In this document: positions 17,091 through 25,705 of the stretch, in pieces
How positions within the stretch are numbered: position 1 is the stretch's first letter
How the letters are laid out: each line of letters starts with the position of its first letter
Source: Mycobacterium sp. EPa45
Lineage (GTDB): Bacteria; Actinomycetota; Actinomycetes; Mycobacteriales; Mycobacteriaceae
NCBI RefSeq assembly: GCF_001021385.1
Contig: NZ_CP011773.1
Span: forward strand, 2,356,001-2,420,000
DNA length: 64,000 bases
Direction of reading: 5' to 3'
Translations under genes and position numbers: made by a program
The notes under the pieces: generated by a model
Told to the model about the DNA's origin: nothing
Databases searched by the model: none
Seen by the model: the letters and a program-made list of their open reading frames with translations, nothing else

Positions 17091-18924
17091 GCGCACCGGG
17101 TTTTCCGTTCAGTGCGATCGTCGGGCACGACCAGCTGCGGCTGGCTCTGATCCTGTGTGCGGTGCGCCCGGAAATCGGCGGTGTGCTGATCCGCGGCGAG
17201 AAGGGCACTGCGAAGTCGACGGCGGTGCGGGCCCTGGCCGGGATTTTGGCCGAGGTCGATTCGGGCTCGAAGCTCGTCGAGTTGCCGATCGGGGCGACCG
17301 AGGATCGGGTGGTGGGTTCGCTGGACCTGCAGAAGGTCCTGCGCGACGGCGAGCACGCCTTCTCGCCGGGCCTGCTGGCCCGGGCCCACGGCGGCGTGCT
17401 CTACGTCGACGAGGTCAACCTGCTGCATGACCATCTCGTCGACATCATGCTCGACGCCGCAGCGATGGGCCGGGTGCACATCGAGCGCGACGGAATCTCG
17501 CACTCACACGAGTCGCGGTTCGTGCTGATCGGAACCATGAATCCCGAAGAGGGCGAATTGCGTCCGCAGCTGCTGGACCGATTCGGGCTGACCGTCGATG
17601 TGCACGCCTCGCGGGATGTGGCGGTGCGCAGCGAGGTGATTCGGCAACGGTTGGCCTACGAGGCCGACCCAGGCGGCTTCGCCGCACTGCACGCCGGGCA
17701 GGACAGTGAGCTGGCCGCCCGGATCGCCGCTGCCCGAAACCGGGTGGCCGCGGTGGTGTTGCCGGACGCCGAGCTGAACCGGATCGCCGCGCTGTGCGCG
17801 GCCTTCGACGTCGACGGTATGCGCGCAGATCTGGTGGTGGCCCGCACCGCGGTGGCCCACGCGGCCTGGCGAGGTGCGGCCGCTGGGGCGACGGGAAATA
17901 TCACGGTGACGAGCGAGGACATCAGGGTGGCTGCCGAGCTGGCGTTGCCGCACCGGCGCCGTCGCGATCCGTTCGACGACCCCGGCCTGGACCCCGCGCA
18001 GCTCGACGAGGCACTGGCCGCCACCGACGGCAGCCCGGAAACCGACCCCGACCCGGACCCGCCCGGCGGGGGGCAGGCTAGCGACGGAACTTCGCAACCT
18101 ACTATGCCACAAGGTAATTCGTCGTCTGCGCCCAAGCCGGCCGCGCCGCCCGCGGCAACGTTCCGGACCCGGTCGCTGACGGTGCCGGGGGTGGGGACGG
18201 CAACCCGGGCCGGCGCTCGCGGGCCCGCAACCGCGCCGGCGCGGTCATCAAGGCCACCGACGTCCCCGAGCAGGGCCACGGCCTGCATCTGTTCGCGACC
18301 GTGCTGAACGCGGCGGGCAATGGCCGGCTGCGGCCACAACCCGAGGACGTCCGGCGTGCCATCCGGGTCGGCCGGGAGGGAAACCTGGTGATCTTCGTCG
18401 TCGATGCCTCCGGGTCGATGGCGGCGCGCGATCGGATGTCGGCGGTCTCCGGTGCGGCGCTGTCGCTGCTGCGTGACGCCTATCAGCGCCGCGACAAGAT
18501 TGCGGTGATCACCTTCCGCCAGGACGGTGCGAAAGTGCTGCTGCCTCCGACGACCTCGGCGCACATCGCGTCGCGGCGGTTGACCCGGTTCGACACCGGC
18601 GGCACCACCCCGCTGGCGCAGGGATTGCTGGCGGCCCGCGACATCGTGGTCCGTGAACGGGTGCGCGACCGCACCCGGCGCCCGCTGGTGGTGGTGCTCA
18701 CCGACGGCCGGGCCACTGGTGGCCCGGATCCATTGGGGCGCAGCCGTTCTGCGGCTCGGCGACTGGTCGCCGAGGGCGCCGCGTCGGTGGTGGTGGACTG
18801 TGAGACGTCGTACGTGCGGTTGGGCCTGGCCGGCGATCTCGCCGAGCACCTGGAAGCCCCCGTGCTGCAACTGGAGCAGTTGCGCGCAGACTATCTGGCA
18901 CAGGCCGTGCGCCGCGCGGCCTGA
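17087..18924 (+). CDS. AAA+/VWA metal chelatase subunit (ChlI/ChlD- or CobS/CobT-like), interrupted by a -1 frame change
   Basis: Read straight, the frame from GTG 17087 stops at 18307 after 406 residues. The AAA part has Walker [11 protein letters not shown], Walker [16 protein letters not shown] and sensor [21 protein letters not shown]. From about 18196 the homologous continuation lies in the -1 frame ([16 protein letters not shown], then [15 protein letters not shown]) and runs to 18924, adding a VWA domain with MIDAS motif [12 protein letters not shown] and [10 protein letters not shown]. Joined, the product is about 612 residues, close to the single-chain mycobacterial chelatase (Rv2850c type). 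It may energise insertion of Co (with CobN) or Mg. Either a true programmed frameshift gives short and long subunits, or there is a mutation or read error at the G-runs. Confidence 0.85.
18187..18240 (+). other. Candidate -1 frameshift site in the chelatase gene
   Basis: The sequence GGGGG (18187-18191), T, GGGG (18193-18196) precedes the frame change. In the zero frame the codons are CCG GGG GTG GGG ACG; a GGG in the P site can slip back one base onto GGG and read GAC next. A strong stem, GCCGGCGC (18209-18216) with GCGCCGGC (18233-18240), starts 12 nt downstream. The -1 frame is open from 18118, so the shift must lie between there and 18307. Confidence 0.55.
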
Positions 18925-18945
18925 GCGTCGGAAAGGGAACCGTCC

Positions 18946-19560
18946 ATGCCGCAGGGTCAGCCGCTCGCCGTGCCCGATGACGGGCTGACCACCCGGGCCC
19001 GCCGCAACACTCCGGTGCTGGCGGTGCACACCGGCCCGGGTAAGGGAAAATCCACCGCCGCCTTCGGGATGGCGTTGCGGGCATGGAACGCCGGGATGAG
19101 TGTGGCGGTGTTCCAGTTCGTCAAGAGCGCCAAGTGGAAAGTCGGGGAGGAGTCGGCGTTCGCCGCGCTTGGCCGGCTGCACGACGAGCAGGGGCTCGGC
19201 GGCGCAGTGGAATGGCACAAGATGGGCTCGGGCTGGTCCTGGACTCGCAAGACCGGGTCAGACGATGACCATGCGGCGGCCGCGGCCGAAGGGTGGACCG
19301 AAATCGCCGGCCGGTTGGCCGACCAACGCCACGACTTCTATGTGCTGGACGAGTTCACCTATCCGCTCAAATGGGGCTGGGTTGCCGTAGACGAAGTAGT
19401 CGACGTCCTGCTGAATCGGCCCGGTGGCCAGCACGTGGTGATCACCGGACGAGACGCCCCGCAACGCCTGATCGATGCGGCCGATCTGGTGACCGAGATG
19501 ACCAAGATCAAACACCCGATGGACGCCGGCCGCAAAGGCCAGCGCGGTATTGAGTGGTAA
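18946..19560 (+). CDS. cobO: Cob(I)alamin adenosyltransferase
   Basis: 204 residues. Transfers the adenosyl group of ATP to cob(I)yrinate diamide or cobalamin, giving the active coenzyme. The family P-loop is AVHTGPGKGKSTAAFGMALR and continues FQFVKSAKWKVGE, with the Walker-B-like FYVLDEFTYPLKWGW and VVITGRDAPQRLIDAADLVTEM at the end. AAAGGGAAC stands before the ATG. It follows the chelatase by 21 nt and precedes cobB by 2 nt, so it is inside the cobalamin operon. Confidence 0.95.
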   Translation: MPQGQPLAVPDDGLTTRARRNTPVLAVHTGPGKGKSTAAFGMALRAWNAGMSVAVFQFVKSAKWKVGEESAFAALGRLHDEQGLGGAVEWHKMGSGWSWTRKTGSDDDHAAAAAEGWTEIAGRLADQRHDFYVLDEFTYPLKWGWVAVDEVVDVLLNRPGGQHVVITGRDAPQRLIDAADLVTEMTKIKHPMDAGRKGQRGIEW

Positions 19561-19562
19561 GC

Positions 19563-20933
19563 ATGCGCAGCGTTCCTTCGATTGTCATCGGCGCGCCCGC
19601 CTCGGGTAGCGGAAAGACCACCGTCGCAACGGGTTTGGTCGGCGCCCTACGGGCGGCCGGCCATCGGGTGGCCCCGTTCAAAGTCGGTCCGGACTTCATC
19701 GACCCTGGCTACCACGCGCTGGCCGCCGGCCGGCCGGGCCGCAACCTGGACCCGGTACTGGTGCCCGAGGACCTGATCGGCCCGCTGTACCGGCACGGCA
19801 GCCGCGACGCCGACATCGCCGTGATCGAAGGCGTGATGGGCCTTTTCGACGGTCGCATCGACGAACAACTGGTCACCCCCGCGCGCGGGTCCACCGCCCA
19901 CGTCGCCGGGCTTCTCGGCGCCCCCGTGTTGCTGGTCGTCGATGCGCGCGGCCAGGCGCACAGCATCGCCGCTGTGCTGCAAGGGTTCTCGTCGTTCCAC
20001 CCCGGCGTGCACATCGGGGGAGTGATCCTGAATCGGGTCGGCACCAACCGTCACGAGCAAGTGTTGCGCCAGGCGTGCGAAGCGGCCGGGGTGCCGGTCC
20101 TGGGCGTGATCCCGCGTCACGACGAGCTGGCGGTGCCGTCTCGGCACCTCGGGCTGGTCACCGCCGTCGAGCACGGCGAGCAGGCCCGGGCGGCGGTCGC
20201 CGCGATGACCGAACTCATCGGTCGCCACGTCGATCTGCCCGCCGTCGTCGCTCTCGCCAGCTCGCGGGTGTCGGTGCCGGCGTGGGCGCCCGACGGTGTC
20301 GTCGGGGAGCCGACAACGGGAAGCCCCGTGGTGGCGATGGCCGCGGGCAAGGCCTTCAGCTTCGGCTATGCCGAACATCGCGAGCTGCTGCGGGCCGCCG
20401 GCGCCGAGGTCGTCGAGTTCGATCCGCTCACCGACGGCCTTCCCGCGCAGACCGCGGCGCTGGTGCTGCCGGGCGGTTTTCCCGAGCAATACCTGGCCGA
20501 CCTGTCGGCCAACGCCGAGCTGCGCGCCCAGATCCGCGAACTCGCCTGCCACGCGCCCGTGCAGGCCGAATGCGGCGGACTGGCATATCTGATGGACGAC
20601 CTGGACGGCCACCCGATGTGCGGCGTGCTGGCCGGCTCGGCCCGGTTCACCCTGAGGCTGACGCTCGGCTACCGGGAGGCCGTCGCGGTAGCCGACTCGT
20701 CGCTGCACACCGCGGGTCAGCGGATCGTCGGTCACGAATTTCACCGCACGACAGCGGAATTCACCCAAAATCCCGAATCGGCCTGGGCTTTCCGGCGCGA
20801 CGGCCGGCCGGTGCGGGAGGGGGCGGTCCGCGCCGGCGTGCATGCGTCGTACCTACACACCCATCCCGCGGGCCAGCCGCACTCGGTCACTCGATTTGTG
20901 GCACACGCTGGCTTGATTAAGCTGCCCCGGTGA
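19563..20933 (+). CDS. cobB: Hydrogenobyrinate / cobyrinate a,c-diamide synthase
   Basis: 456 residues from ATG 19563; an in-frame GTG at 19554 overlaps the cobO stop. Amidates side chains a and c of the corrin ring with glutamine and ATP. The N-terminal P-loop is VIGAPASGSGKTTVATGL, then FKVGPDFIDPGYHALAAGRPGRN; the C-terminal glutamine amidotransferase has its Cys in VQAECGGLAYLM and a late YLHTHPAG. The stop overlaps the cysG start by GTGA. The use of one gene for both a and c sites is general for CobB/CbiA. Confidence 0.95.
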   Translation: MRSVPSIVIGAPASGSGKTTVATGLVGALRAAGHRVAPFKVGPDFIDPGYHALAAGRPGRNLDPVLVPEDLIGPLYRHGSRDADIAVIEGVMGLFDGRIDEQLVTPARGSTAHVAGLLGAPVLLVVDARGQAHSIAAVLQGFSSFHPGVHIGGVILNRVGTNRHEQVLRQACEAAGVPVLGVIPRHDELAVPSRHLGLVTAVEHGEQARAAVAAMTELIGRHVDLPAVVALASSRVSVPAWAPDGVVGEPTTGSPVVAMAAGKAFSFGYAEHRELLRAAGAEVVEFDPLTDGLPAQTAALVLPGGFPEQYLADLSANAELRAQIRELACHAPVQAECGGLAYLMDDLDGHPMCGVLAGSARFTLRLTLGYREAVAVADSSLHTAGQRIVGHEFHRTTAEFTQNPESAWAFRRDGRPVREGAVRAGVHASYLHTHPAGQPHSVTRFVAHAGLIKLPR

Positions 20934-22153
20934 CCGAGAACGCCTACCTCGTCGGCTTACGCCTGGCCGGCAAGAAGGTCGTCGTGATCGGCGGCGGCAC
21001 GGTGGCTCAGCGCCGGATCCCGCTCTTGATGGCCGATGACGCCGACGTGCACGTGATCGCGCGGGCCGCGACGCCTGCCGTCGAGGTCCTGACGACAACG
21101 AATCCCGGCATCACTCTGCAGTTGCGCGATTATCGCGACGGCGACCTCGAGGGCGCCTGGTATGCCATCGCCGCCACCGACGACGCGCAAGTCAACGCGG
21201 CCGTCGTCGCCGAGGCGGAGCGCAGGCAGATCTTCTGCGTACGCGCCGACAACGCCAGGGAGGGCAGCGCCGTCACCCCGGCTTCGTTCGCCTACGACGG
21301 ACTGCTGGTCGGTGTGCTCGCCGGTGGGGAACACCGCCGCTCGGCCGCCATCCGCTCCGCGATCCACGAAGCCTTCCAGCAGGGGCTGATCGCCGCCGAG
21401 CACCCCGACGACGTCACGCCCGGGAGCGTCGCGCTGGTCGGCGGTGGTCCCGGCGACCCCGAGCTGATCACCGTGCGCGGCCGACGGCTGCTGGCACGCG
21501 CCGACGTCGTCGTCGCCGACCGGCTGGCGCCGCCGGAACTGCTCGCCGAACTCGGGCCGCATGTGGAGGTGATCGACGCCGCGAAGATCCCGTACGGACG
21601 CGCGATGGCCCAGGAAGCCATAAACAAAGTTCTTATAGAACGCGCTCGGGAGGGGCGCTTCGTGGTCCGCCTCAAGGGCGGCGACCCGTTCGTGTTCGCG
21701 CGCGGATACGAAGAAGTTCTCGCCTGTGCGGAGGCCGGGATACCGGTCACGGTCGTACCCGGTGTGACCAGTGCCATATCGGTTCCGGCGATGGCCGGGG
21801 TGCCGGTCACGCATCGTGCCGTCAACCACGAATTCGTCGTGGTCAGCGGCCATTTGGCACCCGATCATCCGGAATCGTTAGTGAATTGGAATGCGCTGGC
21901 GCAATTGTCGGGAACGCTGGTTTTGTTGATGGCGGTCGAACGCATCGAGTTGTTTGCCGAAGCACTGATCTCGGGCGGCCGACCTGCGGAAACACCGGTG
22001 CTTGTCGTGCAACACGGCACCACGGCCGCCGAACGGGTTGTCCGGACCACGCTGCGTGATGCGCCGGATCGGATTCGCGCCGACGGTATTAGGCCCCCGG
22101 CGATTGTTGTGATCGGCCCCGTTGTAGGCCTTCCCGGGGCTTTCGGCCTTTAA
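20930..22153 (+). CDS. cysG: Siroheme synthase: precorrin-2 dehydrogenase fused to uroporphyrinogen-III methyltransferase
   Basis: 407 residues. The N-terminal ~150 residues form the NAD-dependent precorrin-2 dehydrogenase/ferrochelatase part ([18 protein letters not shown], then YAIAATDDAQVNAAV). From about residue 163 comes the SAM-dependent methyltransferase (VALVGGGPGDPELITVRG, LKGGDPFVFARGYEE, VVPGVTSAISVPAMAGVPVTHR). It makes precorrin-2, the branch point between siroheme and cobalamin, so it fits both sulfite/nitrite reductase needs and the cob genes upstream. GTG start overlapping cobB. The last codons run into an AT-rich promoter for efpA. Confidence 0.94.
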   Translation: MTENAYLVGLRLAGKKVVVIGGGTVAQRRIPLLMADDADVHVIARAATPAVEVLTTTNPGITLQLRDYRDGDLEGAWYAIAATDDAQVNAAVVAEAERRQIFCVRADNAREGSAVTPASFAYDGLLVGVLAGGEHRRSAAIRSAIHEAFQQGLIAAEHPDDVTPGSVALVGGGPGDPELITVRGRRLLARADVVVADRLAPPELLAELGPHVEVIDAAKIPYGRAMAQEAINKVLIERAREGRFVVRLKGGDPFVFARGYEEVLACAEAGIPVTVVPGVTSAISVPAMAGVPVTHRAVNHEFVVVSGHLAPDHPESLVNWNALAQLSGTLVLLMAVERIELFAEALISGGRPAETPVLVVQHGTTAAERVVRTTLRDAPDRIRADGIRPPAIVVIGPVVGLPGAFGL

Positions 22154-22178
22154 AGATTCCTTAAGATTACTGTAGGGT
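22153..22178 (+). promoter_or_regulatory. efpA promoter: tandem AAGATT repeats and TAGGGT -10 box
   Basis: AAGATT occurs at 22153-22158 and 22163-22168, exactly one helical turn apart, just upstream of a TAGGGT -10 box (22173-22178) that ends 8 nt before the ATG. The direct repeats are a candidate activator or repressor site near the -35 position. The same TAGGGT box with the same 8-nt spacing precedes the next transporter gene. Confidence 0.55.
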
Positions 22179-22186
22179 AGGTCGGT

Positions 22187-23758
22187 ATGACGGCCCTCAA
22201 CGACGCTGCGCGGACGACCGCCAACAGTTCTGAGCGCGCGGTCCCGATGCGCCTCGAGCCGGCAGCTTTGGCTAAGACCACCAACAAGTACATCCCGAGC
22301 TGGCTGCCCTCGCCCCGTTTCTTCGCCGCGGTGACCGCGATCGGCGGCATGCAGTTGCTGGCCACGATGGACAGCACCGTGGCGATCGTGGCTCTGCCCA
22401 AGATCCAGGACGAGCTGGCCCTGTCCGACGCGGGCCGCAGCTGGGTCATCACCGCCTACGTACTGACGTTCGGCGGCTTGATGCTCCTCGGCGGCCGCCT
22501 CGGCGACACGATCGGCCGCAAGCGCACCTTCATCGTCGGCGTCGCGTTGTTCACCATCGCGTCCATCCTGTGCGGCGTCGCGTGGGACGAGGCGACGCTG
22601 GTGATCGCCCGGCTGCTGCAAGGTGTCGGCGCGGCGATCGCGTCGCCGACCGGACTTGCCTTGGTGGCCACCACATTTCCGAAGGGGCCGGCACGCAATG
22701 CCGCGACCGCGGTGTTCGCGGCGATGACCGGTATCGGCTCGGTGATGGGCCTGGTCGTCGGCGGTGCGCTGGTGGAAGTGTCCTGGCGGCTGGCGTTCCT
22801 GGTGAACGTGCCGATCGGCCTGCTGATGATCTACCTGGCTCGCAACACCCTGCGCGAAACCCACCGTGAGCGGATGAAGATGGATGCTGCCGGCGCGCTG
22901 CTGGCCACCGTCGGCTGCACCGCGGCGGTCTTCGGCTTCGCCCAGGCCCCCGAGAACGGCTGGCTTTCGCCCATCACCTTGGCCGCAGGCGCGGCGGCCG
23001 CAGTGGCGTTCGTCGCGTTCGTGTTCGTCGAGCGCCGCGCCGTCAATCCCGTGGTGCCGTTCACCCTGTTCCGCGACCGCAACCGGCTCGCCACCTTTGC
23101 AGCGATCTTCCTCGCCGGCGGCGTGATGTTCACGCTGACGGTGCTGATCGGGCTGTACGTGCAGGACATCATGGGCTACAGCGCGCTGCATGCGGGCATC
23201 GGGTTCATCCCGTTCGTGATCGCGCTCGGCATCGGTCTGGGCGCGTCCTCGCAGCTGGTGTCGTACTTCCCGCCGCGAATCCTGGTGATCGCCGGTGGCG
23301 TGCTGGTGCTCGGCGCGATGATCTACGGCTCCACGCTCAACGGCGGCATCCCGTACTTCCCGAACCTCGTCCTGCCGATCACCGTTGGTGGCTTCGGCAT
23401 CGGCATGATCGTCGTACCGCTGACCGTGTCGGCCATCGCCGGTGTGGGCTTCGACCAGATCGGCCCGGTGTCGGCGATCGCGCTGATGCTGCAGAACCTC
23501 GGCGGTCCCGTCGTGCTGGCGATCATCCAGGCCGTCATCACCTCGCGCACCCTGTATCTGGGCGGCACCACCGGACCGGTGAAGAAGATGGACTCCGCGC
23601 AATTGCACGCCCTTGACCAGGGCTACACGTACGGGCTGCTGTGGGTCGCCGCGGTCGCGGTGATCGTCGGCGCCGTCGCGCTGTTCATCGGCTATACCGC
23701 CCAGCAGGTCGCGCACGCCCAGGAAGTCAAAGAAGCGATCGACGCCGGCGAGCTGTAA
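22187..23758 (+). CDS. efpA: EfpA-type major facilitator drug efflux transporter
   Basis: 523 residues, 14 membrane helices of the DHA2/QacA type. After a ~45-residue cytoplasmic N-terminus the first helix reads AVTAIGGMQLLATMDSTVAIVAL. MFS motif A is LLGGRLGDTIGRKR and further conserved parts are VIARLLQGVGAAIASPTGLALV and NVPIGLLMIYL. Length and order match mycobacterial EfpA (about 530 residues), an inner-membrane pump linked in M. tuberculosis to drug tolerance. ATG 22187 is preceded by a -10 box rather than a ribosome site, so translation is probably leaderless or nearly so. Confidence 0.93.
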   Translation: MTALNDAARTTANSSERAVPMRLEPAALAKTTNKYIPSWLPSPRFFAAVTAIGGMQLLATMDSTVAIVALPKIQDELALSDAGRSWVITAYVLTFGGLMLLGGRLGDTIGRKRTFIVGVALFTIASILCGVAWDEATLVIARLLQGVGAAIASPTGLALVATTFPKGPARNAATAVFAAMTGIGSVMGLVVGGALVEVSWRLAFLVNVPIGLLMIYLARNTLRETHRERMKMDAAGALLATVGCTAAVFGFAQAPENGWLSPITLAAGAAAAVAFVAFVFVERRAVNPVVPFTLFRDRNRLATFAAIFLAGGVMFTLTVLIGLYVQDIMGYSALHAGIGFIPFVIALGIGLGASSQLVSYFPPRILVIAGGVLVLGAMIYGSTLNGGIPYFPNLVLPITVGGFGIGMIVVPLTVSAIAGVGFDQIGPVSAIALMLQNLGGPVVLAIIQAVITSRTLYLGGTTGPVKKMDSAQLHALDQGYTYGLLWVAAVAVIVGAVALFIGYTAQQVAHAQEVKEAIDAGEL

Positions 23759-23826
23759 CTCCGCCACGCTGCACCAACCGCTCCCGCGGCGGCCTTCTCC
23801 GGCGCGGAGCGTCGGAGCCAGGACGG

Positions 23827-23832
23827 TAGGGT
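23827..23832 (+). promoter_or_regulatory. -10 box of the second EfpA-like gene
   Basis: TAGGGT ends 8 nt before ATG 23841, the same box and spacing as upstream of efpA (GTAGGGTAG in both). It suggests that the promoter was duplicated together with the gene. Confidence 0.55.
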
Positions 23833-23840
23833 AGTCACCC

Positions 23841-25334
23841 ATGTCTGGTGCGAGCGGTCCGCAGCCGACCGCCAGACCACTCTCCTCCCACGTGCTCGGC
23901 CTCGCGATTGTCGCGATCACCGGTATGCAGCTGATGGCCACGCTGGACGGCACGATCGTGATTGTCGCGCTGCCGCGCATGCAGGCCGAGCTCGGCCTGT
24001 CCGATGCCGCCAAGAGCTGGGTGATCACCGCCTACGTTCTGGCGTTCGGTGGGCTGCTGCTGCTCGGCGGCCGCGTGGGCGACGCCGTCGGCCACAAACG
24101 GGCGTTCATGTCTGGTGTCGGCGTGTTCACCATCGCCTCCCTGGCCTGCGGGCTGGCCAACGACCAGTGGACGCTGATCGTCGCCCGCGCCGTGCAGGGC
24201 ATGGGCGCTGCGGTAGCCGCGCCGACCGGTCTGGCGCTGATCGCCACGACGTACGCCGTCGGACATCCCCGCAATCAGGCGTTGGCGGTATCGGCGGCCA
24301 TGCAGGGTCTCGGGTCCGTGCTGGGCCTTGTCGCGGGCGGTGCGGTGACGGGCCTGTCCTGGCGGCTGGCGTTCCTGGTCAACGTGCCGATCGGAATCTT
24401 CATCATCGTCGTCGGGCTCACCAAGCTCGAGGAAACCCGGCACGAACGACTCAAGCTCGACGCAACCGGGGCGCTGCTGGCCACCCTGGCGTGCACCTCG
24501 GCCGTCCTGGTTTTCACCCAGGGGCCGCCGCGCGGCTGGATCGATCCGTGGGTGATCGGTGCGGGCGTGGGGGCGGTGGTGTTCTTCGTTTCGTTCCTGA
24601 TCGTCGAGCGCGGCGCCGACAACCCGCTGGTGCCGTTCTCGATCTTCGACAACCGCAGTCGCGTCGCGTCGTTCGCGGCGTACTTCATGGCCGGTGGCGT
24701 GATGCTGACGTTGAGCGTGATGATCGGTCTGCTGGTTCAGGACGTGCTGGGGTACTCGCCGTTGCGCGCCGGGATCTGCTTCATGCCGTTCGCCGCGGCG
24801 TTCGTGGTCGGCAACGTCGCGGCCACCAAACTCGCACTGCGGATCCCGCCGCGATGGGTGATCCTCGGCGGCGGGCTGCTGGTGCTGGCGGCGATGCTCT
24901 ACGGGTCGACGCTGAACAGATCGATCCCGTATTTTCCCGACTTGTTCGTCCCGATCGTCGTCGGCGGGCTGGGCATCGGGATCATCTCGGTGATCCTGCC
25001 GCTGTGCACGCTGGCCAATGTCGGGCCGCGCGAGATCGGTCCGGTCTCGTCGGTCACCCTGATGGTGTTCAACCTCGGCGGTCCGCTGGTGCTGGTGATC
25101 GTCCAGGCGGTGCAGACCTCGCGCACGCTCTACCTGGGTGGCACGACGGGCCCGGTGAAGTACATGACGCCCGCCCAGCTCGACGCGCTCGGGCAGGGCT
25201 ACACCTATTCGCTGTTGTGGGTGGCAGGCATCGCCGTTCTCGTCGGGGTGGCCGCGCTGGGCATCGGGTTCTCCACCCGCGATATCGCCGTCGCCCAGCA
25301 CACCCGCGAAGCCGTCGAGGCCGGCGAGCTCTGA
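23841..25334 (+). CDS. Second EfpA-like MFS transporter (tandem paralog)
   Basis: 497 residues, 14 predicted helices. It follows efpA after 82 bp and parallels it all along: IVAITGMQLMATLDGTIVIVAL, LGLSDAAKSWVITAYVLAFGG, GGRVGDAVGHKRAFMSG, VARAVQGMGAAVAAPTGLALI, MLYGSTLNRSIPYFPDL and the ending TREAVEAGEL against EAIDAGEL. Its N-terminal tail is shorter (about 20 residues) and motif A carries GHKR rather than GRKR. It is a clear tandem duplicate; substrates may have diverged, but cannot be read from sequence. Confidence 0.92.
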   Translation: MSGASGPQPTARPLSSHVLGLAIVAITGMQLMATLDGTIVIVALPRMQAELGLSDAAKSWVITAYVLAFGGLLLLGGRVGDAVGHKRAFMSGVGVFTIASLACGLANDQWTLIVARAVQGMGAAVAAPTGLALIATTYAVGHPRNQALAVSAAMQGLGSVLGLVAGGAVTGLSWRLAFLVNVPIGIFIIVVGLTKLEETRHERLKLDATGALLATLACTSAVLVFTQGPPRGWIDPWVIGAGVGAVVFFVSFLIVERGADNPLVPFSIFDNRSRVASFAAYFMAGGVMLTLSVMIGLLVQDVLGYSPLRAGICFMPFAAAFVVGNVAATKLALRIPPRWVILGGGLLVLAAMLYGSTLNRSIPYFPDLFVPIVVGGLGIGIISVILPLCTLANVGPREIGPVSSVTLMVFNLGGPLVLVIVQAVQTSRTLYLGGTTGPVKYMTPAQLDALGQGYTYSLLWVAGIAVLVGVAALGIGFSTRDIAVAQHTREAVEAGEL

Positions 25335-25381
25335 GACCCGGTCCTCACACGCGGACCTTCGCGCGAGTGAACGAATGCTTA

Positions 25382-25417
25382 CGGGCCCGGTACCGAGAGG
25401 TAATTGAGCGGGGCCCG
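25382..25417 (+). other. Possible hairpin after the second transporter
   Basis: CGGGCCC (25382-25388) and GGGCCCG (25411-25417) are complementary with a 22-nt loop, in the 104-bp gap before the small gene. It could end the transporter transcript; the long loop makes this weak. Confidence 0.3.
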
Positions 25418-25438
25418 AACCGGTCCAGGCTATGGGCG

Positions 25439-25702
25439 ATGAGCGTCGTGGCGGTTTCGCATGAGGAATTCCGGGCCGGGCCCCTTGGGTCCGCGCATCC
25501 CGGTGACCAGGCCCAGGCCCGGGTGTTCGAAGAGGTACTGCTTCGAGAGCTGGATGAACTCGAATCCCACGCCGCGCGACTGCGGACCGCGCGCAGCGAC
25601 CACAGCGAGATCCGGCTGCGCCATGACCTGCAACGCTTCAATGTCCGCATCAACGAGGTTCGTCGGCTCCTGGATGCCCTGCAGCGTCGCTTCCAGCTCT
25701 GA
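25439..25702 (+). CDS. Small charged helical protein of unknown function
   Basis: 87 residues from ATG 25439. Codons have the high third-position GC of neighbouring genes, which supports coding. The sequence is rich in Glu, Arg and Leu with a heptad-like pattern (VFEEVLLRELDELESHAARL, then RFNVRINEVRRLLDAL), so a two-helix or coiled-coil protein is likely. No Cys, no membrane segment, no known motif. The minus strand here also has an open frame, but it is Arg/Ser-rich and reads like a shadow. Function not recognised. Confidence 0.6.
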   Translation: MSVVAVSHEEFRAGPLGSAHPGDQAQARVFEEVLLRELDELESHAARLRTARSDHSEIRLRHDLQRFNVRINEVRRLLDALQRRFQL

Positions 25703-25705
25703 CCC

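Noticed and set aside
18301..18924. Independent VWA gene starting at GTG 18301
   Set aside because: No ribosome site upstream, and homologous residues continue before it in the same frame, so it is the second part of the chelatase rather than a separate gene.
21878..24028. 716-residue open frame on the minus strand opposite cysG/efpA
   Set aside because: Composition is dominated by Arg, Asp, Gln, His; no motifs; it mirrors the third-codon GC bias of efpA. Typical high-GC shadow.
25345..25653. 102-residue minus-strand frame opposite the small gene
   Set aside because: Ser/Arg-rich with no start signal; the plus-strand frame at 25439 has normal codon bias and an amphipathic pattern.
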